From positions 4,287,976 to 4,351,975 of the forward strand of contig CM072889.1 in assembly GCA_037013685.1 (NCBI GenBank): 64,000 bases of DNA, given 5' to 3'. Positions 22,603 through 35,600 of the stretch are shown here, one piece after another (within the stretch, counting starts at the first letter, position 1; every line of letters begins with the position of its first letter). Below the pieces are notes generated by a model, which saw only the letters and a list, made by a program, of their open reading frames with translations, made no database searches and was not told where the DNA came from. The DNA is from Acridotheres tristis (Eukaryota > Chordata > Aves > Passeriformes > Sturnidae). The translations under genes were made by a program, and so were the position numbers.

Positions 22603-23965
22603 GTGAGTAGTAGCTGCCGCCGGACCGGGAGGGGCTTGGCGGAACCGGTGCCGCTGTTGCATCAGCTGCCACAGACTCGCACGTGGTCTGCTCGGATTCT
22701 GCCGTATCCGGCGCATCGGTGGGCTCCGCGGCGGGACGGAGATGCTGCCGCCCAAGACGTTGGTTCTCCTCTACCTACGGGATGCGGATCTCGAATCGGG
22801 TACAGGAAATACTCCGAACAATTGAGCAGCGCTGGGGAAGGAAGCTATAGTTGTCCAGGTAGTGGTTGAGAAGGGTGCTAATGCTGGGGCACTTGTTGCA
22901 CTTGCGGTAAAGGCTGAATGTGACACGTGGCAGCTCGGGAGGAGGTTTATGAAGAAGCAGGATGGTTTGCTGGTCATGGGTAAACAGCCGAGGTGGTGGC
23001 TGCCACTGTGGTCCTGATAATCCTCTGTGGAAAAGGGTCACTCAGTTATCCTTGTGTACTTAGGCTGATGCATGTAGTGTGACATGCCGTCCTGGGCACC
23101 TGGATGGAGTATGCTCGCTTTCCCAATGAAGGGAGAAGCCAGCAGGGAGAAGACACTGGTGAGCGGATGGTTGAGTGCTGGGCAAAGTTGCCAGCTGTGG
23201 TCATGGGTATTGGGAATTTACCTTTCAGCTCTTCTGTGCTGGATGCCTGCTTCGCAGGTTGCTCATCTTCAGAGCTTTTTGAAGATAGGTGGCTGCTGTG
23301 AGCAAGAGGAATGGGAATGTCAAACGTTCGGGGTGATTACATCCTGCAGAGCTTGCAGACTGCTCAGCAAGCACTGTTAGCAGACACCAGTGACCTGTGC
23401 TGGTCTGACAGACCTGTGTGTCTGTCTGGCTATGCATCCCTGCAGAGAATGTGGTACAGATGCTGGAAGCAAAAAAGGAATGGCTGCATCCCAGTGAGTC
23501 AGCCCAGCCTGCCAAATCCTGTGCTGGAGGAATTGTCTCCACATCATTGCTGCTGTGCACACCCATGTGCCAGGCTGGAGGAATGTGCCAGCAGTCAAGT
23601 CTGGGCTGAAAGATCTCCAGACTGCCAAGCCTGGGAAACAGTGGGCAGGCTCTGGGCTTGAGCAATGAGCATTTCCCACCATGGACTGATTGGGTTCATC
23701 CCTGGCTCACTGTTCTGGTGCAAGGGCTGTGCAGGCAGGTAATGTGCATCTCTCCACATTGCCTTGAAGGGCACCACGGTCTCTGGCCAACCAGTATGGC
23801 AGAGGTGTAGTGCCAATAGGTGAGCGTGGAGCAGGCTCCTGTGGGCATCACTACCTACCCTGCTTCTTGCAGTCCCAGTCCTGCTGCCTAAAGGACATTG
23901 AGCTTCACATTTCCCTTCTCTTGCAGGACTTCTGACCAGCTGAGCTTCACTGAGGAGAAGACAAG

Positions 23966-26900
23966 ATGTTGGGTGGAAAAATGACCAGTTTTGGGAAGAA
24001 GCTGGTCCGCCGGCGCATGGTGGACCTGAGCTCTGAGGACACACATTTTGCTCGGTGCCTCTCCACACTGGACCTTGTATTCCTGGGTGTGGGTAGCACC
24101 CTAGGGGCTGGTGTGTATGTGCTAGCTGGAGAGGTAGCCAAGGAGATGGCTGGTCCCTCCATCATTGTCTGCTTCTTGCTGGCTGCTTTCTCATCTGTAC
24201 TGGCTGGACTCTGCTATGCAGAGTTTGGAGCCCGTGTTCCCAAGGCTGGCTCTGCATACCTCTACAGCTACGTTACCGTTGGCGAGATCTGGGCTTTTAT
24301 AGCCGGGTGGAACCTCATTCTCTCCTATGTCATAGGTACAAGGCCAGGTGGCATGCGTGGGGCTCCTTCCAGCACCGTGCTGGCAGCATAGGGGACTTCT
24401 GGGGGCAGTGTGTGGTACTGTGGGGGCAGGGTGTGGGGTGGGATCAGCAGGGAGGTGGGTGCTCAGGTGCAGGTGGCTGGTGCCAGTCTGCCCTGGGCTC
24501 AGACTAATGTACAGATTTGCCATCAACCAGGTACGGCCAGTGTGGCACGAGCCTGGAGTGCAGCATTTGACAGCATCATTGGCAACCACATCTCCACCTT
24601 CTTTGCCAGCAAGATCCCAATGCACCTGCCAGGAGTGCTGGCCGAGCACCCAGACTTCTTTGCTTTAATCCTGATTTTGCTGCTTACTGGTGGGTGTGCA
24701 GGAAAGTGGCTCCATGGTACCATGGGTGATGGCATGGGAGCCTGATAGGTCCCCACTCACGTCCTCTGTCCCCACAGTACTGCTGGCTTTTGGTGTCAGT
24801 GAATCTGCCCTCGTAAACAAAATCTTCACGGCAGTGAACCTGCTCGTGCTGGGCTTTGTCATCATTGCTGGCTTCATCAAGGGAGACATCAAGAACTGGC
24901 AGCTTTCAGAGAAGGACTATGTCAACCTTTCGCAGTCAGCCTCACCAGATGACATGTAAGTGTGCCAGGCCAGGATCTGGCAAAGGGCAGGCATGGGGCC
25001 TCCTGTCCCTACACCTCATGGCAGCTGCTCTATGGCATTTTTTCTAGGAAGAAAGCTTTTGGTTCTGGTGGGTTTCTCCCCTTTGGACCGGAAGGGACCC
25101 TGACCGGTGCTGCCACCTGTTTCTATGCCTTCGTCGGCTTTGACTGCATTGCCACCACAGGTACTGCCTTGGGTGAGGGTGGCTTGGGCATTTCCCCTGC
25201 ACAGCCAGCAGCTGGCTGGGAGCTGATGGGGGAGGATGCTACATGGTGTGGGAAAACAGCTGGTCTCACCACTCCTGTGAGGTTTCCCTGTGGAGTCTTT
25301 GTCTTCAGCTGGGCTAGACAAAAGGGCTCAGAGCCTGCCCTGCCCCAGGAAAAGTGGCTCATTATAACACATGGTTGGAGCAGGGCTGCACCTTGCCTGT
25401 GCAGGCAGCTCCCAGAGCAGCGGGGAGCCTTTTGACTGCTGAGCCGAGCCTGCGACAGTGCTGGGAATTGCTGGTGCCTCCTAGTTATTTCCCAGCCTCA
25501 AGCAGCCTATTTCCAAGTGATTGGGTTCATGCAAAACTGCTGCTTCCTGGAGCACAGGCAGCTCTCTTAATTTCCTCTCATTACCCCAGAAATCTACTTA
25601 GTGGGTGGCTGGTACAGGCTGTTCTGCCTGACCTCCCTGCCTCCAGGGGCTGCCCAGCAGCTTCGCCTTTCCTGCTGCCGAGCCCCTTGCTGGGAGCGTG
25701 GTGCAGCACACCTTTGCAAAGTCGAGGCATACTTTCAAGGAGGACATCTATTCATCAGGCTCTGTAGGGAGAGGGAGCTGCTGGTGGGGGGGAAGGGCTG
25801 GCATGGCCAGGGGGGCTGCAAGCCCAGGCTGCCAGGCTGCTGCATCCCTTATGCCAGTGCAGCAGCATGGCCAGGGACTCCTCCTCTCCAACAGGCCCTG
25901 TCTGCTGCTCCCCAGTCCTGTGCTGCCATGGAAAGTCCCTACTCTGGCTCATCCGCTGGGGGTACTTGCCTCATGCTATGCATTAGAATGGGGCACATGT
26001 GGCCTCTTGTGTCTGGACAGGGGAGGAAGCTAAGAACCCACAGCGCTCGATTCCCATTGGCATCATTGTGTCCCTCCTCATCTGCTTTGTGGTTTATTGC
26101 GGGGTCTCTGCGTCCCTGACTCTCATGGTGCCCTACTTCCTCCTGAACAAGAACAGCCCTCTGCCTGAGGCTTTCAAGGCTATTGACTGGGAGCCTGCTC
26201 GCTACGCTGTTGCTGTTGGGTCACTGTGTGCCCTCTCCACCAGGTAGGACTGGTTCTGCTTGGCACAGCACAGGGACTGGCAGGATTCATCCTGGCTGGG
26301 CTCCTGGCACAGAGCTGGTCCCTTCCCTTTCTGGGTGGTAGATGTGGGCAGCTTGCCTAATCTCTCTCCATGACAGCTTGCTGGGCTCCATGTTTCCCAT
26401 GCCCCGAGTGATCTATGCCATGGCAGAGGATGGGCTGCTCTTCAAGTTCCTCTCCCAGATCCACCATAGCAGAAAGACCCCTCTGACTGCCACCTTTGTC
26501 TCGGGGTTCTTTGCAGGTAAGGCTCCTGGCTACCTCCGCATACTCAGCCCTGTGGTGGTCTGGAGCTGTGCTCATGCTGCATGTCCTCATTGCAGGCGTG
26601 TTTGCCCTCCTGCTTGACCTGAAGGACTTGGTGGACCTCATGTCGATTGGCACGCTGCTGGCCTACTCCCTGGTGGCATTGTGTGTGCTCATCCTCCGGT
26701 GCGTGACTCCTCGTGTTTGGCAGTGCCCAGGGTCAATGTTCCTTACATTGTCCTGGGGGCTTGTAGCCACACGTTTTTCCAGGGGCATGCAGCCTGGGGA
26801 AGTGTCAAGCCCCCAAGATGAAGGCTGCTGACCAGAGCCTGTGTGGGTCTCTGGGCATAGCCTTGGAGTGGCTGTCGTGGGGCCACTGCTGGAGCAGCAG

Positions 26901-28578
26901 GGATATGAAAGTGCTGCCCACTGTTCCCTTGGGCTAGGAAGTTCCTTGGGCTCTGCTGCAAGCTTGTCTTACCTGCTCAGGTACCAGCCCAGGCAGCCGA
27001 ACTCCCCGAGGACCATGGAAATGCTGGAGCTGAATGGGAATGAGGAGGATAGAGTGATCATGGACCCAACCATCATTGCTGCCAGTGCCCAGCACAAAGA
27101 GACATTGTCGCTGGCGATGCTCTTCAACCCGCCTGGGGACACCCCCACTGTGCTCTCGGGGCGCATTGTCTATGCCTGTGTCGCAGTCATTGGTGAGCGA
27201 GTGGGAACTGGTGGCTGGTGTCCCTTCCTGCCAGGGGCTGGAGTGTTTTGATGTGTCTCTGCAGAGCTGGGAAGGGATGGATAGCATGCCAGGCAGAGGA
27301 GAGGGGCCAGGTTGCCAGCAGGTGCTAAACCCTAAGCAGGGTGCCAAGTGTAAGGTACAGCTGTGGTTTGGGGTGCACAGGCATTGTTGGAGGACATGGG
27401 TGCTGAGCTGGGGGTGTGCAGGTGGTCATGGGAGATCCCTGTGACTAGCCTCACTCATGCTGGCCACTAGCAAGGGCAGTCTCCAGCCCCTTCAGAGAGC
27501 TTGGGCTTGGCCAGCAAGGTTTGATCTGTCCCGTTTCACAGCAAGAATGGGGTGGCTCAGCCAGGTCTGGGTAAGCACCAGGGCTGGGTCCAAGCCCAGC
27601 CAAGCACAGGCTCCCTGCAGCTTGCTGGTCTGAGAAATGTCTCCAGCAAAGGACTTTCCTAAGGGTTTGGGGTGGATGTGAGAGACAGTGAGTGCTGGAC
27701 CTGACCAGGAGGAGTGGGTGCCTCAGCCCAGCTGTTGGTGAGGCTCAGGGCCCCAGGGAGGCCATGTGCCCTGCCCTGACTACCCCCTTTCTTGCAGCTG
27801 CACTGATCACAGTCATCTGCGTGGTCGTGACCCTCAATATGGCTGCGCTGAAGGAAGCCAGTGTGGGCTCTGTTGTGGCTGTGGTGCTGCTCCTCGTGGC
27901 TCTGCTCATTCTCACCGTCATCATTTGGAGGCAGCCGCAGAGCAATGCACGGTTAAACTTCAAAGTGAGTGCAGCCCCCTGCATCTTGGTGTCTCCCTGG
28001 ATTCCATCAGGATCTGGGCGTTGCAGGGTCTGCCAGGGCTTGCTGCCAGGCAGTCAGCAGGAAAGCCCAGCGCCCTGAAACGCATCTCTCTGAGGTGCAA
28101 TCCCCAGTGTGGAAGTGGCTGGGTGCTCTGGGCTGTGGCAAGGGGGGATCCTTCCATTGGCCAGTAGCATCCTCAAGCCCAGCCTGGTCCCTCAAGGCAC
28201 AGCTGACACAGCATTTCTTGTCCCTTGCAGGTACCTTTCCTCCCACTCTTGCCAATCTTCAGCACCTTCGTTAACATCCTACTGATGGTCCAGCTGAGTG
28301 TGGGCACCTGGGCGCGCTTTGCCGTCTGCATGGTTGTGGGTAGGTGTCCTGCAATGGGGAGTGCAGTGTTCACAGGTCTCTCCTGGGGATCTGTTAATGC
28401 TGACAGCCCACCATTGCACATTTCATATGGAAACTGTCCTGCAGGTTTTATTATTTACTTCACCTATGGGATTCGGAACAGCGTGGAAGGGAAAAATGCA
28501 GAAAAAGCCTGTGCCACAGTAGAAAAACCTCTGTACCATCCTGGACAGGACCTCAGCCCTGGGGCTGCTGCGGTCTGA
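23966..28578 (+). CDS. SLC7A3: Cationic amino acid transporter 3 (CAT-3)
   Basis: Eleven coding exons: 23966-24335, 24531-24689, 24778-24955, 25048-25160, 26021-26243, 26377-26516, 26596-26698, 26981-27192, 27798-27964, 28231-28339, 28445-28578. They total 1,908 bases (635 aa plus stop) with all phases consistent. This is a plasma-membrane, sodium-independent transporter of arginine, lysine and ornithine in the APC superfamily, with about 14 membrane helices. Recognisable segments include the amphipathic N-terminus [15 protein letters not shown]1 [100 protein letters not shown] and [20 protein letters not shown]. The 5' UTR continues upstream to the acceptor at 23926. SLC7A1 and SLC7A2 are close paralogues; the position next to SNX12 identifies SLC7A3. 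No canonical AATAAA was seen just downstream. Confidence 0.95.
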
Positions 28579-29293
28579 GGGCCTGGGGACTAGTGCTCCA
28601 TGGACCTCTTTGCCACTTTGGGACAAGACCATGATCCAGAGAGTACATCCGTCCCCTCTCCTGCAGAGAGTGAGTCCCAGAGTGAAGTTCTGAGGCTGTG
28701 AGCCAAAGCTGATCTAGGATGAATGTTCCAACCAAATGTTGTATGTTTCCACCCATTAACGAAGTATTTTTATATGTGTTTATTTATTGGCAAAACATGT
28801 TCATCTTTCTATATCTAGAAACAGGATATGGCCACATCTGGCCTCATTAGGGGGTGTAGGTTCAAAGACAGCTCCCTTGGATCCTCCTTGAGCCCTGGCC
28901 AGACTTTAGGAGAAAGCTGGCAGGAAAATGAAATTAGAGATTATGTCAACTTTTTTGTTTAGCCATGTAAAAGCTGAACCACTGTCACAGCAAAGTGGGG
29001 GAGCCTCGTGGCCTGCAAAGGTGGAGGCACTGGAGGAGTTCCCAGTTACTGTTGTGGTTCTCCAGTCCTTGGCTGTGACAGCTTCCCCCCACAGCTGATA
29101 TCTCTTGGACTTGGATGATGTATTTTCATTGGGGTAACTGATGGTGTATATTTCTTAATCACTGCAGGCGTTCTTTCATAGCAATGATTTGCCTTGCTTA
29201 GCTTATCCCTTTGTAATTCTTTGTTCATGCTTAGGTGCATTGCTTAGCTTATCCTTTTGTGATTCTTTGCTGTTTTCTATCATCACAAATGCC
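28579..29293 (+). other. SLC7A3: SLC7A3 3' UTR and downstream sequence
   Basis: Non-coding. T-rich stretches with TTTATTTATT occur near 28775-28790, but I found no AATAAA or ATTAAA in a good position before the retroelement remnant, so the transcript end is unresolved. A short tandem duplication lies at 29194-29269. Confidence 0.4.
29194..29269 (+). repeat. Two-copy tandem duplication, 46-bp period
   Basis: TTGCTTAGCTTATCC followed by TTTGT(A/G)ATTCTTTG occurs at 29194-29223 and again at 29240-29269 with only two differences (CC/CT and A/G). This is a recent local duplication at the edge of the retroelement remnant. Confidence 0.8.
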
Positions 29294-30800
29294 AGTGTTC
29301 CTTAAGTTGGTGTCTGTGTCTCTGACCCTACCTACCAAAACAAAACCAGCATAGTCAGCAGGGTCAGAACAAACTGTTGCTTTTAAAATCTAAATGAAAG
29401 GAATCAGTCCTGTCTGAAATTCCCAGATGGGAAGACCTTCTGTATAGTCCATTGATCCTCAAGTGGGCCAAAGTTGGAGGACCATGTGAGAAAGCACATA
29501 CTTTGGGAAGGCAAGGATGGATTTTGTTAACAGTGTATCAAACAAAACAGCAACAAAAGGAACAGTTGTTGAAATGGAGTGACAGATGTGAGTTGCAGAA
29601 TCAAATTGTAATGCTAAAGGGCCAAAATAAGCTGCTTGCTGTTAAGTTGGATTTCCTGGACTTGCTGAGAACGCTGCAGTTAGAGTAGTTTGGTATAAGG
29701 AAAGGAGGGGGCAAGTGAATCATAAGAAAATGCATGCAGTAATTGCAGATGTAGGTGTGCAGTGGGATCCTGATAAATGGAATGGAGATATTTGGGATTC
29801 TGTAGATTCTGATGAGGTTGGTTCCCCAGGTGAATCTGTAGATGTGAGACCAGCATGGAGACGAAAGGTGGAATTAGATGCTAATGGTTAGCAGGTCAGG
29901 ATGGATACTCACAGAGGATTATACTCAACATGAAGTAAACGAAATATCTGAACAATTTAAGCAAAGATCAGAGGAAACTCTTTTCTTTTGGATGGTGTGC
30001 TTGCATGACCAGGGAACCTCTTATGATTTTGTATTTATAGATAATGTTACTGAAGATACAAGCAGTCACTCCAATATTTGTGCCTGTAACTTTGTTGCAA
30101 TTACAGGATTTTAGTTATTTATTTTTTGTTTATATTTTTTAAAAGAAGTTTTTTAGTTTTTTACCTCCTGTTATATCCTGTCAATTTTTGGAATCTAGCT
30201 ATACCCTGATCCAAGACTTGCAGCTTACTCCCACTGGTATGAATTGGTAGAGGAACTATTACAACACACAGACCTGAGGCTTGCTGAAACAAGCCCAAGA
30301 GAATGGACAAAAGTCTTTGATTGCTGTCCATCATGACATGAGCGAAATTCATCATGTGATGGAGTGGGTGAAGAAAGATGGAGAATATGGATGGTGGGAG
30401 ACTTTTTGGATGGGTCCTACACCTGCCAGAATTCTCACCTGAGTGCTTTACCCTGGTGTCGTTTTATTGATGCTAATCTTTATGCTATTTGTTCTGATAA
30501 TTGCATTATATGTTAAGGTTTGGATAATTATGAAACAATTAGCTTACCAACTACCTCCACTGACAGTAGACAATCCATGTGGTACCAACGCATGAAATGT
30601 TCTCAAGCTCTATTTGGATATTGTGAAGCTTGAGTAACTATAGTCAGAGGGTGCATTATGTGGGAAAATGACTGGCGATTCTGTGGACAGGTAACTGAGG
30701 GTACAATTAGAGAAAACTGAGAACTTAGTATAGAAATTATAGGGTGGGTGTTACAGTATTCCTTAATGTGGTGTCTGTGTCTCTAACCCTACCCACTGGC
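29294..30800 (+). mobile_element. Decayed endogenous retrovirus remnant with gag-like and env-like pieces
   Basis: Plus-strand frames, interrupted by stops and frame changes, resemble avian ERV proteins. At 29560-29690 there is a Gln/Leu-rich helical segment. At 29750-30110 there is a gag-like stretch (a W-D-P-x-x-W-x-G-x-I-W pattern, then an E-I-S-x-Q-F-K-Q-R segment). At 30290-30560 there is an env transmembrane-like end: a C-terminal G-E-Y-G-W-W-E-T motif followed by a hydrophobic anchor. Gag-like and env-like parts lie side by side with no pol between them, so most of the provirus has been deleted. It cannot encode a functional product. A ~40-bp direct repeat brackets the remnant (29297-29336 and 30758-30796). 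Confidence 0.6.
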
Positions 30801-32245
30801 AAAACATAGAGTCAGGACTGCAGAGCTGAGTCATGTGCTGCCTCTTCCCCTCACAGGGAGGTCCCCTGGCTGGATGGGAGTGCTGGTGGCCCAGGAGTGG
30901 TCTCTGCCCTCCTGCAGTCCCACAGAGGGGCAGTGACACCAGCACAGCCCTCTGGCCATGAAAATTGCTTTCCTCGTGCACAGGAGGCTCCACATGATGG
31001 TGCAGTTGTAGTCATCCCATCTGTCGTGTGGCTGTGTTCACCAGCTCCTCCCTGCTTTCCAAGTGCCAGACTTGTACGTGGCAGCCATGGCTGGAGCTCT
31101 GCAGGAACACTTAGTGCAACTTGTTCTGGTACTCATGGCACTGCCAGCAAACTGGTACTGCCCTGACCATGCTGTTTGGTACAAATATCTTGCTCAAGTG
31201 TCTGTGAGATGTCCTCAGTGTAGGTGTACTTGTGTCCAACCTCCTGCCTTTCTATAATTTTAAAGCAATTTTTAAAAAATCTATTAAATTAAATGTTTTA
31301 AAGTGCTTTTTTCTGTTGGTCTTGCTGCATCTCCTGTTAATGGCCTGTGGTCATGGACCTCTCAGCAGGACCCTACATGCCGCTGCCAGACCAGTGCCAG
31401 TGCAGAACAGTGTTTGGTCCCAGCCACCTGTGCTGGGTGACATCCCTGCGCAAAACCTGCCAGTTGAAGCCACCAGTCCTCACTGTCCTCCCCTGGGACA
31501 GTGAACCTGTGAGCCAGGAGCTGCGAAGCAGTGCTTCAAACCAGCTCCAGGCAGTGCTGATGGTACCTGGAAGGGCAGGGCAGCTGCCTGTCATGGTCCT
31601 GCCTTTCAGGCCCTGTGCAGAGAAGGATTGTGTCACCAAGTTCTGGAACAGTGGATACAGTAAAGGACTTGGAAATGACACCTCCTGGAGGCGCCAGCAA
31701 TGGCCTGCAGAGGAAGCCTGACCAGAAGCTGGGCTGCATCTATGAGAGAAGATGATTTTCCAGATTTTGGTCTGGTCTAATCAGACCTAAGTATCCAAAA
31801 AAACCCCTAATTTAAGGCAGATGGACTGTGCTTGGTTTTGGCATCTCTCGCTCTTTATTGGCAGTGGTGCAGGGTCACTGCACAGTCGGCAGCAACGTAC
31901 CCACACCATCAGTTCTGCTTGTCCCCTGGGCTGGAGCTGGGAGCTCTGCCCCAGGGCTGTCCCTGCACTATAAGGGGCTGTGGCTCCTGCTCTGGCCCCA
32001 GGACAGGCACTCATTGCCCCGGTGTCCCAGGCTGGGGTGTCCTGCCAGAGCCTCAGGCCCCAGCAATCAGGCACAGGTGACTCTTTGGGTGCTCCCAGCC
32101 CTCCTAGTCAGGCTGGTGCCTCAGTGTGCCATGCTGGTTTCACCACTCCACCTCGTGGGTATCTTCTGGCTAGGGGCAGCACATGGGTGCCTGCTGAGCC
32201 CTGAGCCTGCCATGTCCTTGTGCACTCATGTTGCTGCTAGTTAAG
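30801..32245. other. Intergenic, nothing recognised
   Basis: Moderately GC-rich unique sequence. The open frames are short and lack recognisable domains, and no splice-consistent coding series was found. Confidence 0.5.
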
Positions 32246-32640
32246 GATTAACCCTTGGAACGGCCATAAGAACACACAGCAACATGGTCCAGTCTCAAGA
32301 TAGGAAAGAGGGAGAGACAAAGTTTATTGTAACACACACTCCTTAAATATATTTGAATGTTATTCCAGGGACATTGGTCCATTGCCCATTGGTCAGAGCG
32401 GGCAGCACCTCTTGCACAGATGTTTTCATTATAGACAACAGAGTTCTCAAAATACACACTCTGTTAACAGTAGCAGGTGCCTTTGTTTGTTCCTGGGAAG
32501 ACCTCTGCCCCCAGACCAGCCCCTGGGAAAGCTCCGCGTTCTCACGAAGCCTTCCCACGGGCAACTGAGGCCTTCTACACACCCAGTTTCAGGTGCTGTT
32601 ACCCACGGCTAGAGGGCAATGGGCCTGTGATATAGCTGCA
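32246..32640 (-). mobile_element. Possible LTR remnant (antisense)
   Basis: The plus strand shows a purine-rich GGAAAGAGGGAGAGACAAAG followed by TTTATTGTAACA. CATTGGTCCATTGCCCATTG and GGTCAGAG then occur, with a late segment of the TCCCACGGGCAACTGAGGCC type. This is the pattern of avian ERV LTRs read in antisense, where TTTATT is the reverse complement of the LTR's AATAAA. Ends and target duplications were not identified. Confidence 0.4.
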
Positions 32641-35600
32641 GCTGTCACCCCCTGGCTTGGCACTGCTACAGCCCCCTGTGCCTTTGTTTATGTCTGTGTC
32701 CCCCGTACATGTGTGCACATCTGTACACATGTACATGGGTACAGCAGCACAGTTTGCCCTCAGGCTCTGGGCCAGGCACCCTGTCCTTGGCTACCAGCCT
32801 GTGGAGGCTGCCCCAACTCTGCACAACCACTCTGGGGGGTCCCTGCCTCTCTCTCCGTGCAGGCTAGCAGGGCTGCCAGGGATGGCACCACATCCTCTGC
32901 TGGGCAGCACCTTTGCCTTTCCCAGGCCATGCAGGTGTTACTGCACATTTCAGCACATCACTTGGTAGGTGAACGTCTGGGTGGGTGAACAACAGCCAGC
33001 CAGAGCCTCAGTGTGTGTTGTCTACACAAACCATGTGTTCCCCCTGTTGTACCCGGTGCCCCAGCAGCCTGCTCCAACAGCAGCCCAGGCTCCATCCTGC
33101 AGAGACTCTGGGAGAGAAGTGTGTTCCTGGTGAAGCCTGTCAGGTGCTAAGATGGGTTTCCTCTCCTGTACCAGTCTGGAAGGGGCCATTTTGTGGTTTG
33201 AGAAAATCAGCAAAAAGCAGAGCCTGGCTTTGCTGTTGAGGGACTTGTGATAATCCACCCCTTTGGGGAAGGAAGCAGCCAGCCCCAACACAGCTGCATG
33301 CAGTTTGCCCTGACAGTTGGAGCATTTCCTCCCCAGGCTTGATTTGTGATTTCCTTATTGCTATTCTGCCCTGGATTGAAAGGGAAGCTGGAGGGCTGTT
33401 GAGTCCCCCTGTGTCTGGCCCAAGCCATGCTGAGCAGGCAGGTGGTTGGGGTGGCATTGCAGTGAAGGCCGGGCTATGGCCACTGGCTGTGGCCACTGGG
33501 GTCATGCCAGGGATGCAGTGCTGGTGGGTTGGGGTGTTGGGGGTGCAGAGAGTGGGTGACAGCCTCCCTCCCCATCTGGCTCTACCACATCCCATGACAT
33601 TGATAACTTCATATCCAGCTGGTTTTGGGGGACATGGGGTTTTCCTGGTGGACCCTTCGGAGCAGCTCTCTGGACACCAGATACTTGCCACCTCCAGGGG
33701 GGCTTCCAAGAGGCAGCCATGAGGGTGGCCATGCAGGCTAGGAGCAGGATGGAGATGGGGGACTGTACTGCTGAGCCTCTGGAGGGAGAGCTGCAGCTGC
33801 AGAGCCTGCCCCTGCACTGCTCCCTGGCCAGAACAGGCCCTGGCAGGCAGAGATATAGCAGCAGATTAAATTTAGATCCACTTGGGAATTAAAATAGGCT
33901 GCAAGTCTGCTCTGCTCTGATACGAAATGCTTCAATGTGAGATGTGCCATCTTCTTCCCTGTAAATCTGAGCACTGAGCCCCTTCCCTGCTGGTGGAGTT
34001 GAGCTGCAGTGGCTGCTGAGTGGGACAAATCCACCATCAGGGTCTGAGTCCTGGAATCCATGGAACTGACCCCAGGGAGATGGGGGTCACTGGTGTAACA
34101 GCAAACTGGTATCAGCTCCTGATATTTCTGCAGCAGCATTGGGTTGTGCTGTAAGGCTTCACAGTCCAGAAGGGCTCCAGGAAATCAAAGTGAGTGATGG
34201 GTGCGATTCTTATCACTCCTTACTCACCTGGCTCCGGGCAGGCCTCAACCCTTCTGTTCTCTGTGGTGAGCTTAAGCACACATGACCCAATAGCTGCGAG
34301 GAGCCTGTGTGCATCCAATAATCCTCTTTGCCATGAGCTGTGGCAGGTGGCCAGCTCTAATCCCACAGGCTTAATGCTGGCCTTTCTTTGCCTTTGCAGG
34401 TCTGGCATGATGACTTGCTGCCAGGTGATTGCTCTTGTTCTCCTTCCCAGTGCTGCAGCTGGTGCCCTGATTCCTGCTCTTGTCCCCCAGTCCACATTGT
34501 AACTAGCTAAAGTGTGGCTCCTCTCACAGTCTGTCCTGGAGCTGACAACACGCTGTGATGATGCCTGGACCCAGCAGGATGTCACCCTGGTTCCTCAGAG
34601 GACTATCTCTCTTATGAGACAGTTGTATCCTAATGGCACCCACACCTCACTATGGTGGAAACAAGCCTGTGAGTGAGAGGAGGTGGCAGAGGCAGCACGG
34701 GCAGTGCAAGTGGCACATTTCTGGTGCAGATGGGTAGTTTTCCATCACTGTGGCCACTTCCTGATGAACTACCCCTTCTCTGCCACCATCAGGATTTCCC
34801 AAGGCTGCACAGGTGTGCTGGTTTCCTGACCTCATACACAAGATTTCTTTGCTAATCACAGAGTTTTAAGAGTGCTACACCCCCCGTCCTCCTTAAGCTT
34901 TCCCATTTTCCTGCTGTGTTTACCCAAGCAATTATTCCATCTCTAATTCATATTCTCCACATAGGACCTCAGACTGATGGTGCTTTGCAAGGCTGGACAG
35001 ATGACTGCTTGTATTTTTCCAGTTTTAAGTAAGTGTCCTGTTCCATTTCACTGCATCTCAGGGGCAGCCTGCATCACAGGCTAGTCAATGGTGTCATTGT
35101 TTAAACCTGCTGAAGAATAAACATGCAGTTTCTTCAAGACCTATGACAGTTGTGCAGGCACAGCAACGTGACTTGCAAAACAAACAGGTAGGAGACATTT
35201 TGATAAACTAAATGTAACACCCTTCTAGCTCAGTTATCAAGACTTTGGGGTAATGTAAGTGTTAAACTAATTTTAACTGCTTGGTCTGCATATAGGTGTG
35301 CAACAGTTTCTATCATCCTGGACAAGATAATGCATGAAAAATCATGACACATTACTGGGCAGGGAGCAGCTGCTATTGTTTACATAATACAAACCAAATT
35401 TACAGACAGAATTTAACTTGTTCAATGGAATTTCTTGCCCTAGCTGAGCAGTTCTTGGGGACAGATCAAAATGAGTTTCCATCTCTTCTCATCTCTTGTT
35501 TGGACCCAAGAACAGGTTAGAGAGTGCTGGCCATGCTCTTCTTAAAACAGGAGGAAGCACAGGGAAGGGAGTTCTTAGTTCCTTCCTCTCTGAATTGGCC

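Noticed and set aside
33140..33817. 225-codon minus-strand open frame
   Set aside because: Pro/Ser/Gln-rich, no motif, no start context or splice partners, and an equally open frame on the other strand; likely chance in GC-rich DNA.
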